Assembly: GCF_031344075.1 (NCBI RefSeq)
Contig: NZ_JAVJAN010000010.1
Location: 1-64,000 of the forward strand
From: Clostridium aquiflavi
GTDB taxonomy: Bacteria; Bacillota; Clostridia; Clostridiales; Clostridiaceae
Reading direction: 5' to 3'
Length of the DNA stretch: 64,000 nucleotides
Shown: positions 35,255 to 43,282 of the stretch, piece by piece
Layout of the letters: each line of letters opens with the position of its first letter
Position numbering within the stretch: the first letter of the stretch is position 1
Position numbers and translations under genes: made by a program
Notes under the pieces: generated by a model
Seen by the model: only the letters and a program-made list of their open reading frames with translations
Database searches by the model: none
What the model was told of the DNA's origin: nothing

Positions 35255-35544
35255 ATGAATGAGAAAACTAAGAAGGTGATTTTAGGCTTTACACCAAATA
35301 ATATTTCATCTTATGAAAAAACTTTGGTAAATGAAGAGGATACTACTCTTTTTATTAAGATTGGAAAAGATAATCCATTTAAAACAGAAGATTTAATGTT
35401 CCCTGTATTGTCTCATGCATAATGATAAATAAAGGGATGGGACATCGGAGAAAACTATGGATTTTACATTGGAAATCTGGACAAGGTATTGTTGAGGATT
35501 AATTTATATTTAGAATAAGAAATTATGAACCGTACCACAAGTAA
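35255..35544 (+). pseudogene. Decayed gene, possibly a GNAT-like acetyltransferase
   Basis: An ATG at 35255 opens a 55-residue frame (MNEKTKKVILGFTPNNISSY ... LMFPVLSHA) that ends at a stop. A second piece from 35435 reads GWDIGENYGFYIGNLDKVLL. After a one-base frame change, the tail FRIRNYEPYHK ends at 35544. The frames join in order, so one original gene was broken by a stop and a frameshift. The family is guessed from the LMFPxLSHA pattern. The same C-terminal tail recurs at 31439 and 32411. Confidence 0.45.
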
Positions 35545-35637
35545 TGAAGTTATAAGTAATATATATTCAAATATTAAATTACTATGCTATAATTATTAGA
35601 ATTTACTAATACTAAATTTTAGATTGGAGATTAACAT

Positions 35638-35946
35638 ATGATGAATACAGATGTGTTTATTAATATAATGAGTAATTATAGGAATATAGCTTTAATGATA
35701 AGTATTTTTGCTAGTGTAATTATAGCAGTATTAGGAGTAATTCCTTCTATATTTGTTACTGGTGCTAATATTATTTTCTTTGGTCCTATAAAAGGTTTTT
35801 TTATATCATTATTAGGAGAGACTATAGGTGCAGCTATATCGTTTTGGTCATATAGAAAAGGTTTTAAGAAAAAGGTAGAAAACTTTTCAGTTAATAATAG
35901 ATACTTAAAAAAATTAGTGAAGAGTCAAGGCAAAGAAAGCACTTAA
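35638..35946 (+). pseudogene. Truncated TVP38/TMEM64 (VTT) family membrane protein
   Basis: The 102-residue frame has two or three membrane segments, including IPSIFVTGANIIFFGPIKGF and SLLGETIGAAISFWSYRKGF, which match the first half of VTT-domain proteins. Family members continue for ~100 more residues with a second membrane half. Here the frame stops after KSQGKEST. It may be a broken gene rather than a functional short form. Confidence 0.5.
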
Positions 35947-35988
35947 CTAGTATTTTTTAATAAGATTATTACCTTTATATATGTTAAT

Positions 35989-36040
35989 AAATGCTTTTAT
36001 AATTAATGAAATATTTTGTTATGAAAGCATTTTATTTTTG
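35989..36040 (+). repeat. Dispersed terminator-like hairpin, copy 3
   Basis: AAATGCTTTTATAA pairs with TTATGAAAGCATTT, followed by ATTTTT. It resembles copies at 25032 and 28122 in arms, but the loop differs. Confidence 0.6.
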
Positions 36041-36101
36041 AATTTTTTAGTGATATACTAAATTAGTTATTATAAAGAATCAGCAAGGATGAAGTATAAA
36101 C

Positions 36102-37025
36102 ATGGAAAATAAAAATTATTTGTACGATAATTATTTAAATATGGCTAGAAATTTAAAAAGTGAGAGAAACTTATTAAAAGCTTTAAAATTTTATAAAAAA
36201 GCATATGCATTAAATGTAGGTAAAACGGATATAGAATTTTTACTTGATATGGCATTATTATATGATGAAATTGGTTTGAGAAAAGAAGCAGAAGAAAAAT
36301 ATTTAGAAATAATTAATTTAGATGAAGATGAACCCAGAGCTTATTATGGTTTAGGAACTATATATGATGAATTAGGCGATTTGTCAAAAGCAAAAGAGTA
36401 TTACAAAATATCAATACAAAAAGATTCAAGTTATGATAAAGCATATTTCTTTTTAGCCAATATATATGATGAATTAGGTGATAAAAAAAAGGCAATTTTA
36501 AATTATAAAAAAACTATTGAATTAAATAACAATGATTTATGGGGATATGCGAACTTAGCTTGCATTTTTGAAGAATTAGATAGAAATGAAGAAGCGTTAA
36601 AATATATAAATAGGGCTCTAGAAATAAATCCTAAACATTATAGAATATTGTTTAACAAAGCTGTAATATCAAATAAATTACATAAGAAACAAGAAGCTAT
36701 AGATTATTATAAAAAGTCTATAAAAGCAAATCCTACATATACATATAGTTTTTTAAATTTAGCTGTTATATATAGGGAAGATAATGATTTTACAACTGCA
36801 ATAAATGTAATAAATAAAGGAATAGAAATAAATCCAGAAGAAGGATTCTTATATTACAATAGAGCTTGCTTCTATGTTAATACAAAGGAATTATTAAAGG
36901 CTTTAAAAGATGTAGAAAAGTGTATAGAGCTAAATGATTTATTCTTAGATTATATGAAAAAAGATAAAGAACTTGATCCTATAAGAGATTTAAAGGAATA
37001 CAAAGAATTTATAAACAACATTTAA
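36102..37025 (+). CDS. TPR repeat protein
   Basis: The 307-aa soluble protein consists of about seven tetratricopeptide repeats, for example AYYGLGTIYDELGDLSKAKE, AYFFLANIYDELGDKKKAIL and ALEINPKHYRILFNKAVISN, from about residue 5 to 270, with a small capping region at the end. TPR arrays mediate protein-protein contacts. No enzymatic domain or signal peptide is present. It is monocistronic, between a truncated gene and a flavin reductase. Its partner is unknown. Confidence 0.85.
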   Translation: MENKNYLYDNYLNMARNLKSERNLLKALKFYKKAYALNVGKTDIEFLLDMALLYDEIGLRKEAEEKYLEIINLDEDEPRAYYGLGTIYDELGDLSKAKEYYKISIQKDSSYDKAYFFLANIYDELGDKKKAILNYKKTIELNNNDLWGYANLACIFEELDRNEEALKYINRALEINPKHYRILFNKAVISNKLHKKQEAIDYYKKSIKANPTYTYSFLNLAVIYREDNDFTTAINVINKGIEINPEEGFLYYNRACFYVNTKELLKALKDVEKCIELNDLFLDYMKKDKELDPIRDLKEYKEFINNI

Positions 37026-37064
37026 TAGAATAATATGGTATTATTTTATATAGTGATGCAAAAA

Positions 37065-37193
37065 TTATGTGTTTTAAATATGTGTTCATATATGTAATAG
37101 GTAAAGTGGCATTGTAATTTTTAGTTTTCTTAAGTTCAATTACTCTCGTCAGCTTTGCTTATACATATATGAATACTTTGCTAAAATAAATAT
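37065..37193 (-). repeat. Diverged copy of the MITE-like element
   Basis: Read on the minus strand, it follows the complete element: TATTTTAGCAAAGTATTCATATATGT, AAGCAAAGC, a GAGTAATTGAACTTAAG centre, and a right end with CACTTTACCTATTAC. Both ends are recognisable (TGTTTTA at 37070), but the flanking target duplication has eroded. It occupies most of the gap before the flavin reductase gene. Confidence 0.65.
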
Positions 37194-37217
37194 TAAAGAA
37201 AGTGGGGGCGAAGGCTT

Positions 37218-37721
37218 ATGAAGGAAACTTTTACAGAAGGTTTAGAGATTTCAATGGATAATCTTTATAAAACAGGAGCATTTTTAACATGTGGAGACGA
37301 AAATAAAGCTAATACTATGACAATTAGCTGGGGAAGTGTAGGTTATATTTGGAGACGACCTATATTTATGGCACTAGTTAGAGAAACAAGATATACTAAA
37401 GAATTTTTAGATTCTGGTGATAACTATACAGTTAGTATACCATTTGAAGGAAGTATGAAATCAGCACTTACTATATGCGGAACAAAATCAGGTAGAGAGA
37501 TAGACAAAGAAAAAGAAGCTAATATAAAATTTATACCTAGCAAAAGTGTAAGTAGTCCTATAGTTCATGGATGTAATAAATATTATGAGTGCAAAATAAT
37601 GTTTAAACAAGAGATGGATTTAGATAATATTGATCCTGAAATAAAAAATAAATTCTATGGCGAAGGTGAATCAAAGCATGTCTTATATTTTGCTGAAATA
37701 TTAGAAAGCTATACTAAATAA
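37218..37721 (+). CDS. Flavin reductase family protein
   Basis: The 167-aa protein has the split-barrel flavin reductase-like fold, with NTMTISWGSVGYIWRRPIFM and VRETRYTKEFLDSGDNYTVS in the FMN-binding half. It is short for classical flavin reductases but typical of the clostridial FMN-binding family. It follows the MITE copy and is expressed alone. Proteins like this reduce flavin or metals; the natural electron partner is unknown. Confidence 0.85.
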   Translation: MKETFTEGLEISMDNLYKTGAFLTCGDENKANTMTISWGSVGYIWRRPIFMALVRETRYTKEFLDSGDNYTVSIPFEGSMKSALTICGTKSGREIDKEKEANIKFIPSKSVSSPIVHGCNKYYECKIMFKQEMDLDNIDPEIKNKFYGEGESKHVLYFAEILESYTK

Positions 37722-37779
37722 TAAGTATTTATCTATGTTTTAAATATGTTATTAAACAGAGTCTTTTATTTTCACAATA

Positions 37780-37826
37780 AAAAGCTATTACTTAACTGGG
37801 TTGTCCAATTAAGTAATAGCTTTATT
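37780..37826. terminator. Bidirectional terminator
   Basis: AAAGCTATTACTTAA pairs with TTAAGTAATAGCTTT, with flanking A- and T-rich tracts, between convergent genes. Confidence 0.85.
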
Positions 37827-37839
37827 GTTATTTTAATGA

Positions 37840-38490
37840 TTATTTTCTATAATTAATTTGTGATAAATTAGGTGTATGTTCAAATTCGATTGGTTCGTTC
37901 TTATATAAGAATTTTACTCCATCAATCCACTCACCTTTATATTTTACTTGAAGAAAAGTTTCTAATAAACTATTTTCAGATATTTCTCCACCGGTAGAAC
38001 CTTGTAATTTATTAGCTGCCCAATTAGGTTTCTTTAAATCAGCATTGCTAGTTACACCTTTATTAACTGCACTTTCATCTAAGTTTATAGTAGCAATTTT
38101 TTTGCCATCTACAGTATCAATAGATTTTACTTCTATTGGTAAGTTATCAAATGTTTTTTCAGAAAGAGCCTTTGATAACTTCTTTAATTTATCTTCTAAA
38201 CTTAAATCTTTGTTTAGCTCAATAGTTGAAATTTCTTTTATTTCCATATTATCTGCATCTTCAGTATATATAGAGAATGCCTCAGTTTCTTTTTTATTAT
38301 TCTTATCATTTTTATCATCTTTAGAAGTATCAGTAGGATTGTCCTTTTTGATATCATTCTCATTATCTGTCTTTGGATTCTCTACTACAGTATTGTCTTC
38401 TGGTTTTGTATTAGTGGCTGAATTTGAAGAACAACCTACTAAAGCTATACTTAACATTAGAACTGTAGCTAAAATCAATTTTTTTACCAT
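37840..38490 (-). CDS. Lipoprotein with GerMN-like C-terminal domain
   Basis: The 216-aa protein has a lipoprotein signal with lipobox VGC20, then a Lys/Asp/Asn-rich linker to about residue 70, and a C-terminal domain (LSLEDKLKKLSKALSEKTFD, IATINLDESAVNKG) of GerMN-like character. It is anchored outside the membrane. GerM-like domains occur in spore and envelope proteins, but this assignment is tentative. It is divergent from the fatty-acid operon. Confidence 0.65.
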   Translation of the reverse strand: MVKKLILATVLMLSIALVGCSSNSATNTKPEDNTVVENPKTDNENDIKKDNPTDTSKDDKNDKNNKKETEAFSIYTEDADNMEIKEISTIELNKDLSLEDKLKKLSKALSEKTFDNLPIEVKSIDTVDGKKIATINLDESAVNKGVTSNADLKKPNWAANKLQGSTGGEISENSLLETFLQVKYKGEWIDGVKFLYKNEPIEFEHTPNLSQINYRK

Positions 38491-38627
38491 TATTCTTTCC
38501 TCCCTATTTAAAAAAATAAGTAATACTTTAAAATATCATAACAATTATAGCATATGTATTCAATAATTAAAAGTTTGGGGATATGAAGAAAATAATGGTA
38601 AATAACGAAAATATATTTTCAAAATAA

Positions 38628-38656
38628 TTGACAATTTATTTTGAATGTAGTATATT
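38628..38656 (+). promoter_or_regulatory. SigA-type promoter of the fatty-acid operon
   Basis: TTGACA (38628-38633), a 17-bp spacer, then TATATT (38651-38656). It lies ~70 bp before the fabT start. Confidence 0.75.
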
Positions 38657-38670
38657 TTGATTATCAAAAT
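38654..38670. promoter_or_regulatory. Candidate FabT operator
   Basis: ATTTTGAT-T-ATCAAAAT is a perfect 17-bp palindrome overlapping the -10 box and start site. It resembles FabT sites known in lactic acid bacteria (TTTGA...TCAAA). Binding by the adjacent MarR-family protein would block transcription. Confidence 0.6.
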
Positions 38671-38736
38671 GTTTGATTGCAGAAATTAAATTACTAAGTC
38701 AAATATTTAATGTTTTATCTGGAGGAAAATAAATAG

Positions 38737-39186
38737 ATGAATCAATCAAAAAAGATAGTCAATCAGATATTAGTAGAATTATTTAATGATATTTTACAAA
38801 TAGAAGAACAAACAATAAAAGAAGGAGTAATTTCAGATCTTTCAATTACTGAAATTCATACTATTGAAGCAATTGGAATGTATAAAAAAAGAACTATGTC
38901 TGAAGTAGCTCAAGATTTAAAAATAACAGTTGGAACATTAACAACTGCAATCAATAAACTTATTAAAAAAGGTTATGTAGAAAGAAGCAGAATAGAAGAA
39001 GATAGAAGAGTTGTTTTAATTGCTTTAACTAAAAAAGGAAAACTAGCTTATAGATTACATGAAAAATTTCATAATGATATGGTTAGTAACTCAATAGAAA
39101 GCTTAACACAACAAGAAGAAGCAATGCTAATTTCAGCATTAAATAAGATAAATGAGTTTTTAAGAGAAAAATATAAATTGAAATAA
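38737..39186 (+). CDS. fabT: FabT-like MarR regulator of fatty-acid synthesis
   Basis: The 149-aa MarR protein has SDLSITEIHTIEAIGMYKKR, a helix-turn-helix with SEVAQDLKITVGTLTTAINK, and wing RSRIEEDRRVVLIALTKKGK. A GGAGGA box precedes the start. Its place at the head of the fab-acc cluster, 14 bp from fabH, and the palindrome over the promoter identify it as the FabT counterpart. In FabT systems an acyl-ACP acts as corepressor. Confidence 0.8.
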   Translation: MNQSKKIVNQILVELFNDILQIEEQTIKEGVISDLSITEIHTIEAIGMYKKRTMSEVAQDLKITVGTLTTAINKLIKKGYVERSRIEEDRRVVLIALTKKGKLAYRLHEKFHNDMVSNSIESLTQQEEAMLISALNKINEFLREKYKLK

Positions 39187-39200
39187 TTAAGGAGAAAAGT

Positions 39201-40169
39201 ATGAATATTAAAATAGGGGGAGTAGGGGGATATCTACCATCACTCGTTGTTACAAATGATAAAATTAGTGAATTTGTTGATACTAATGATGAGTGGATAG
39301 TTGAAAGAACAGGTATAAAAGAACGTAGAATTTCAGAAGGTGAAAATACTTCGGAAATTGCTGTGAAAGCCGCTAAAGTTGCCCTTGAGAGAGCAAAGAT
39401 TGATTCTGAAGATTTAGATTTAATAATAGTAGCAACTATTACTCCAGATATGTTTATGCCATCTGTGGCGTGTTTAGTTCAAAAAGAATTAAATGCTAAT
39501 AAGGCTGCGGCATTTGATATAAATGTTGCCTGCTCAGGTTTTGTATTTGCATTAGAAACTGCAAATTCATTAATGAAATCATTAAATTACAAGAATGCAC
39601 TTGTTATAGGTGCAGAAACACTTTCTAAAGTTATTAATTGGAATGATAGAGGAACATGTATATTATTTGGTGATGGTGGTGGAGCAGCAGTACTTGTAAG
39701 AGATGAAAAGAATGGAATAATTAATTCCTATTTGAAAACAGATGGGAAAAAAGGAGATTCATTGACTATAGGTGCGCTTGATTTTAACACTCCTTTTACT
39801 AAAGAAAATTTTATTAGCAACCAATATGTTGAGATGAATGGTAGGGAAGTTTTTAAATTTGCAACTTCAGCTATTATTAAAGGAATTGATGGTGTATTAG
39901 AAGGTACAGATGTTTGCTTAAATGATATAAAGTACATAGTACCTCATCAAGCTAATATAAGAATATTAGATTATGTTGCTAAAAAATTAAAGATAGATAT
40001 AAATAAGTTTTATATAAATTTAGATAAAACAGGAAATACATCCTCAGCTTCAGTGCCATTAGCTTTAAATGAGTTATATGAAAAAAATCTTCTAGAAGAA
40101 GGAGATAAGATACTTTTAGTAGCTTTTGGTGGTGGATTAAGCTATGGAGCTACATTACTAGAATGGTAA
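39201..40169 (+). CDS. fabH: 3-oxoacyl-ACP synthase III (FabH)
   Basis: The 322-aa thiolase-fold enzyme has catalytic C111 (NVACSGF), H249 (VPHQANIRI) and N279 (KTGNTSSAS). It condenses acetyl-CoA with malonyl-ACP to start chain synthesis. AAGGAG precedes the start. It is the second gene of the operon, with 126 bp before acpP that contains one end of the MITE-like element. Confidence 0.95.
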   Translation: MNIKIGGVGGYLPSLVVTNDKISEFVDTNDEWIVERTGIKERRISEGENTSEIAVKAAKVALERAKIDSEDLDLIIVATITPDMFMPSVACLVQKELNANKAAAFDINVACSGFVFALETANSLMKSLNYKNALVIGAETLSKVINWNDRGTCILFGDGGGAAVLVRDEKNGIINSYLKTDGKKGDSLTIGALDFNTPFTKENFISNQYVEMNGREVFKFATSAIIKGIDGVLEGTDVCLNDIKYIVPHQANIRILDYVAKKLKIDINKFYINLDKTGNTSSASVPLALNELYEKNLLEEGDKILLVAFGGGLSYGATLLEW

Positions 40170-40183
40170 AAATTAAATTATTA

Positions 40184-40225
40184 GGCTATGTTTTAGTAAA
40201 GTGTTGAGATATTAATATATAAACA
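40184..40225 (+). repeat. Solo end of the MITE-like element inside the fab operon
   Basis: GGCTATGTTTTAGTAAAGTG then TTGAGATATTAATATATAA matches one terminal repeat of the element. No second end or target duplication is seen between fabH and acpP. The upper part of an old insertion probably remains. Confidence 0.6.
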
Positions 40226-40295
40226 GATACTTAAAATATAGTTAACTATTAATTTAAAGATAAATAAAAAAAGAGACATCAAGGAGGAAAAAATT

Positions 40296-40520
40296 ATGTT
40301 ATTTGAAGAAATTAGAGATATAATATGTGAACAATTAGGTGTAGAAAAGGATGGAATAACTTTAGAAACTACATTTGAAGATTTAGGAGCAGATTCTTTA
40401 GACTTATTCCAAGTTGTAATTGAATTAGAAGAAAAATTCGATATTCAAATAGAGGAAGTTGAAAAGTTAAAGAGCTTAAAAGATGCAGTTGAATATGTAA
40501 AGAATAAGACGAATAATTAA
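40296..40520 (+). CDS. acpP: Acyl carrier protein
   Basis: The 74-aa acidic protein carries the phosphopantetheine attachment serine S34 in LGADSLDLFQVVIELEEKF. It holds growing acyl chains for all enzymes of the cluster. AAGGAGG precedes the start. A hairpin lies after it, before fabK. Confidence 0.95.
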   Translation: MLFEEIRDIICEQLGVEKDGITLETTFEDLGADSLDLFQVVIELEEKFDIQIEEVEKLKSLKDAVEYVKNKTNN

Positions 40521-40544
40521 AATTTAAAATACTAACATCCAAGT

Positions 40545-40578
40545 TAAGTCGGGTATGCAAATAAGTATTCCCGATTTA
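40545..40578 (+). promoter_or_regulatory. Intercistronic hairpin after acpP
   Basis: TAAGTCGGG pairs with CCCGATTTA (one G-U), extended beyond a mismatch. There is no T-run, so it is less likely a terminator than an mRNA-stabilising or processing element that would keep acpP messages abundant. Confidence 0.45.
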
Positions 40579-40628
40579 ATTATATAATATAAGTATTTTT
40601 GTAAGAACACTATTAGGAGGAATTATTT

Positions 40629-41570
40629 GTGGCAAATAATAGAGTATGTGATCTACTTGGTATAAAGTATCCAATATTTCAGGGAGGTATGGCTTGGATC
40701 GCAGATGCATCTTTAGCAGCAGCGGTAAGTGAAGCAGGTGGAATTGGAATAATAACAGGAGCAGCACCAACAGAATGGGTAAGAAAACAAATCAGAGAAG
40801 CTAAAAAATTAACAGATAAACCTTTTGGTGTAAATATAATGTTAATGTCTGAAAATGCAGAAGAAATAGCGGAACTAGTATGTGAGGAAAATATAGCTAT
40901 TGTTACTACTGGAGCAGGAAGTCCAGGTAAGTACATGGAAAGATGGAAAGCAAATAATATAAAGGTAATACCAGTTGTTGCATCAGTAGCCCTTGCTAAG
41001 AGAATGGAAAAAGCAGGAGCAGATGCAATTATAGCAGAAGGTACAGAATCAGGTGGTCATGTAGGTCAACTTACTACAATGGCATTAATTCCACAAGTTG
41101 TAGATGCAGTAAGCATACCAGTTATAGCAGCAGGTGGAATAGGTGATGGAAGAGGAATTGCAGCTTCTTTTATGTTAGGAGCAGAAGGAGTTCAAGTTGG
41201 AACTAGATTTTTAGTTGCAAGAGAATGTACAGTAAATCAAAATTATAAAGATAAGATATTAAAAGCTAAAGACATAGATACAGAAGTTACAGGTAGATCT
41301 ACAGGTCATCCAGTAAGAGTGCTTAAAAACAAACTATCAAGAATGTATGCTAAGTTAGAAAAAGAAGGTATAAGTCCAGAAAAATTAGAAGAATTAGGAG
41401 CAGGTACTTTAAAGAAAGCAGCAGTAGATGGTGATGTGGATAATGGATCTATAATGTCTGGACAAATTGCAGGCTTAATTAATAAAGAACAAACATCAAA
41501 GGAAATTATTGAAGAGATGTTTGAAGAAGCAAAGCAAAGGTTTGTGTTGTTTGGAGGAAATCATGAATAG
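40629..41570 (+). CDS. fabK: Enoyl-ACP reductase II (FabK)
   Basis: The 313-aa FMN enzyme of the nitronate monooxygenase-like TIM-barrel family starts with GTG after AGGAGG. Marks are YPIFQGGMAWIADASLAAAV near the start, PFGVNIMLM near 75, AEGTESGGHVGQLTTMALIP near 140, and GIGDGRGIAASFMLGAEGVQ. It performs the last reduction in chain elongation; no FabI gene is in the cluster. It overlaps fabD by 8 bp. Confidence 0.95.
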   Translation: MANNRVCDLLGIKYPIFQGGMAWIADASLAAAVSEAGGIGIITGAAPTEWVRKQIREAKKLTDKPFGVNIMLMSENAEEIAELVCEENIAIVTTGAGSPGKYMERWKANNIKVIPVVASVALAKRMEKAGADAIIAEGTESGGHVGQLTTMALIPQVVDAVSIPVIAAGGIGDGRGIAASFMLGAEGVQVGTRFLVARECTVNQNYKDKILKAKDIDTEVTGRSTGHPVRVLKNKLSRMYAKLEKEGISPEKLEELGAGTLKKAAVDGDVDNGSIMSGQIAGLINKEQTSKEIIEEMFEEAKQRFVLFGGNHE

Positions 41571-42504
41571 TGAAAATATTGCATTCCTTTTTCCAGGTCA
41601 AGGTGCCCAATATGTGGGTATGGCAAAGGAATTCTATGATAAAATACCAGAATGTAAAGAAATAGTTGATAAAGCAGAAAAAATATTAGATATGCCAATA
41701 AAAGATATGCTATTTAATGGTCCTGAAGAAGTTTTAATGCAAACAGAAAATGCTCAACCTACAATAGTAGTGGCTTCTTTAGTAGCATTAAAAGCTTTGG
41801 AAGTAAATAATATTGAAGCAAAGTATACTGCAGGATTAAGTCTTGGTGAATATGCTTCACTAATTTTTTCAGGAGCGCTTTCTTTGGAAGAAGGATTACT
41901 TCTTGTAAAAGAGAGAGGTAGAATCATGGGAAATTCTCTTCCAAAAGGTCTTGGAAAGATGGCAGCTATTTTAAAGCTTGATAATGAAAAATTAGAAAAT
42001 CTATTAGAAAGAGCAAGTGAGTTTGGCATTGCAGAAGCAGCAAATTACAATTGTCCAAAACAAGTAGTTATAGCTGGGGAAAATAAAGCTATTGATGAAG
42101 CAGTGAAAATTGCAAAGGAACTTGGAGGATTAGGAATACCTTTAAAGGTAAGTGGACCTTTCCATAGTTCATTATTAAACAATGCAAGTGAAGAATTTTA
42201 TAACACATTAAAGAATACAAATATAAATTCATTAAATAAAGTTGTATATTCTAATGTGAAAGGGTTACCTTATGATAAAGAAGATGATTTTAAAGAGTTA
42301 TTAAAAAGACATATAAGATCATCTGTACTTTTTGATAAGACTATTGAAGATATGATAAAAAATGGAGTTAATACATTTATTGAAGTTGGACCAGGTAAGG
42401 TTCTTAGTGGATTTGTAAAGAAAATTAATAGAAGCGTTAAAGTATTAAATATAGAAGATATGGAATCATTAAATAAATTATTATTAACATTAGAAGAAAT
42501 TTAG
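41563..42504 (+). CDS. fabD: Malonyl-CoA:ACP transacylase (FabD)
   Basis: The 313-aa enzyme has FLFPGQGAQYVGMAKEFYDK, active-site S93 in AGLSLGEYASL, and the partner histidine in VSGPFHSSLL near 201. It loads malonyl groups onto ACP. The start at 41563 follows GGAGGAAAT; an earlier frame start (41509) lies inside fabK. Confidence 0.95.
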   Translation: MNSENIAFLFPGQGAQYVGMAKEFYDKIPECKEIVDKAEKILDMPIKDMLFNGPEEVLMQTENAQPTIVVASLVALKALEVNNIEAKYTAGLSLGEYASLIFSGALSLEEGLLLVKERGRIMGNSLPKGLGKMAAILKLDNEKLENLLERASEFGIAEAANYNCPKQVVIAGENKAIDEAVKIAKELGGLGIPLKVSGPFHSSLLNNASEEFYNTLKNTNINSLNKVVYSNVKGLPYDKEDDFKELLKRHIRSSVLFDKTIEDMIKNGVNTFIEVGPGKVLSGFVKKINRSVKVLNIEDMESLNKLLLTLEEI

Positions 42505-42524
42505 CTTAAGGAGGATTTTTATTA

Positions 42525-43265
42525 ATGCTAAAAGGAAAATGTGCAATTATTACAGGAGCTGCAAGAGGTATAGGTAAAGCAATTGCTTTTAAATTAGCCT
42601 CTCTTGGTGCAAACATAGTATTGAATTATAGAAGTAGCGAAGAAGAAGCAAAAATAGTAGCTTCTGAAATAGAAAAAATGGGCGTAGAAGTTTTAACTGT
42701 TAAAGGTGATATAAGTAAGTTAGAAGATGTAGAAAATATTATAAGTGAAGCAAAAAGTAAATTCGGAATTATAGATATTATTGTAAATAACGCTGGAATA
42801 ACAAAGGATACCCTTATTCTTAGAATGAAAGAAAAAGACTTTGATGATGTTATAGATGTAAATTTAAAAGGAGTTTTTAATTGCTTAAAATCAATCACTC
42901 CTGTCATGGTCAGACAAAAACATGGAAAGATAATAAACATTTCATCAGTAGTTGGTGTTGCAGGTAATGCAGGGCAAGTAAACTATGCAGCTTCTAAAGC
43001 AGGAGTTATAGGCATGACAAAATCTTTAGCTAAAGAACTTGGCGCAAGGGGTATAAATGTAAATGCAGTTGCACCAGGATTTATTGAAACTGATATGACT
43101 AGTGTTTTAGGTGAAAAAGTTAAAGAAGAAGCAAAAAAGAACATACCATTAAAAAGATTTGGAACTCCAGAAGATGTAGCTGGTGTTGTAGCGTTTCTTG
43201 CAAGTGAAAACTCAAACTATGTTACAGGTCAAGTTATAAATATTGATGGTGGAATGGTAATGTAA
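42525..43265 (+). CDS. fabG: 3-oxoacyl-ACP reductase (FabG)
   Basis: The 246-aa SDR enzyme has the NADPH loop TGAARGIGKAIAFKL, NNAG near 89, and catalytic S-Y-K (NISSVVGVAG...VNYAASKAG). It reduces 3-oxoacyl-ACP. AAGGAGG precedes the start; it ends at the fabF RBS. Confidence 0.95.
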   Translation: MLKGKCAIITGAARGIGKAIAFKLASLGANIVLNYRSSEEEAKIVASEIEKMGVEVLTVKGDISKLEDVENIISEAKSKFGIIDIIVNNAGITKDTLILRMKEKDFDDVIDVNLKGVFNCLKSITPVMVRQKHGKIINISSVVGVAGNAGQVNYAASKAGVIGMTKSLAKELGARGINVNAVAPGFIETDMTSVLGEKVKEEAKKNIPLKRFGTPEDVAGVVAFLASENSNYVTGQVINIDGGMVM

Positions 43266-43282
43266 TGGAGGAGTATAGAGTT

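Noticed and set aside
38045..38566. 173-aa frame opposite the lipoprotein
   Set aside because: The minus-strand reading has a signal peptide, lipobox and RBS; the plus frame has Ser/Leu-rich antisense composition.
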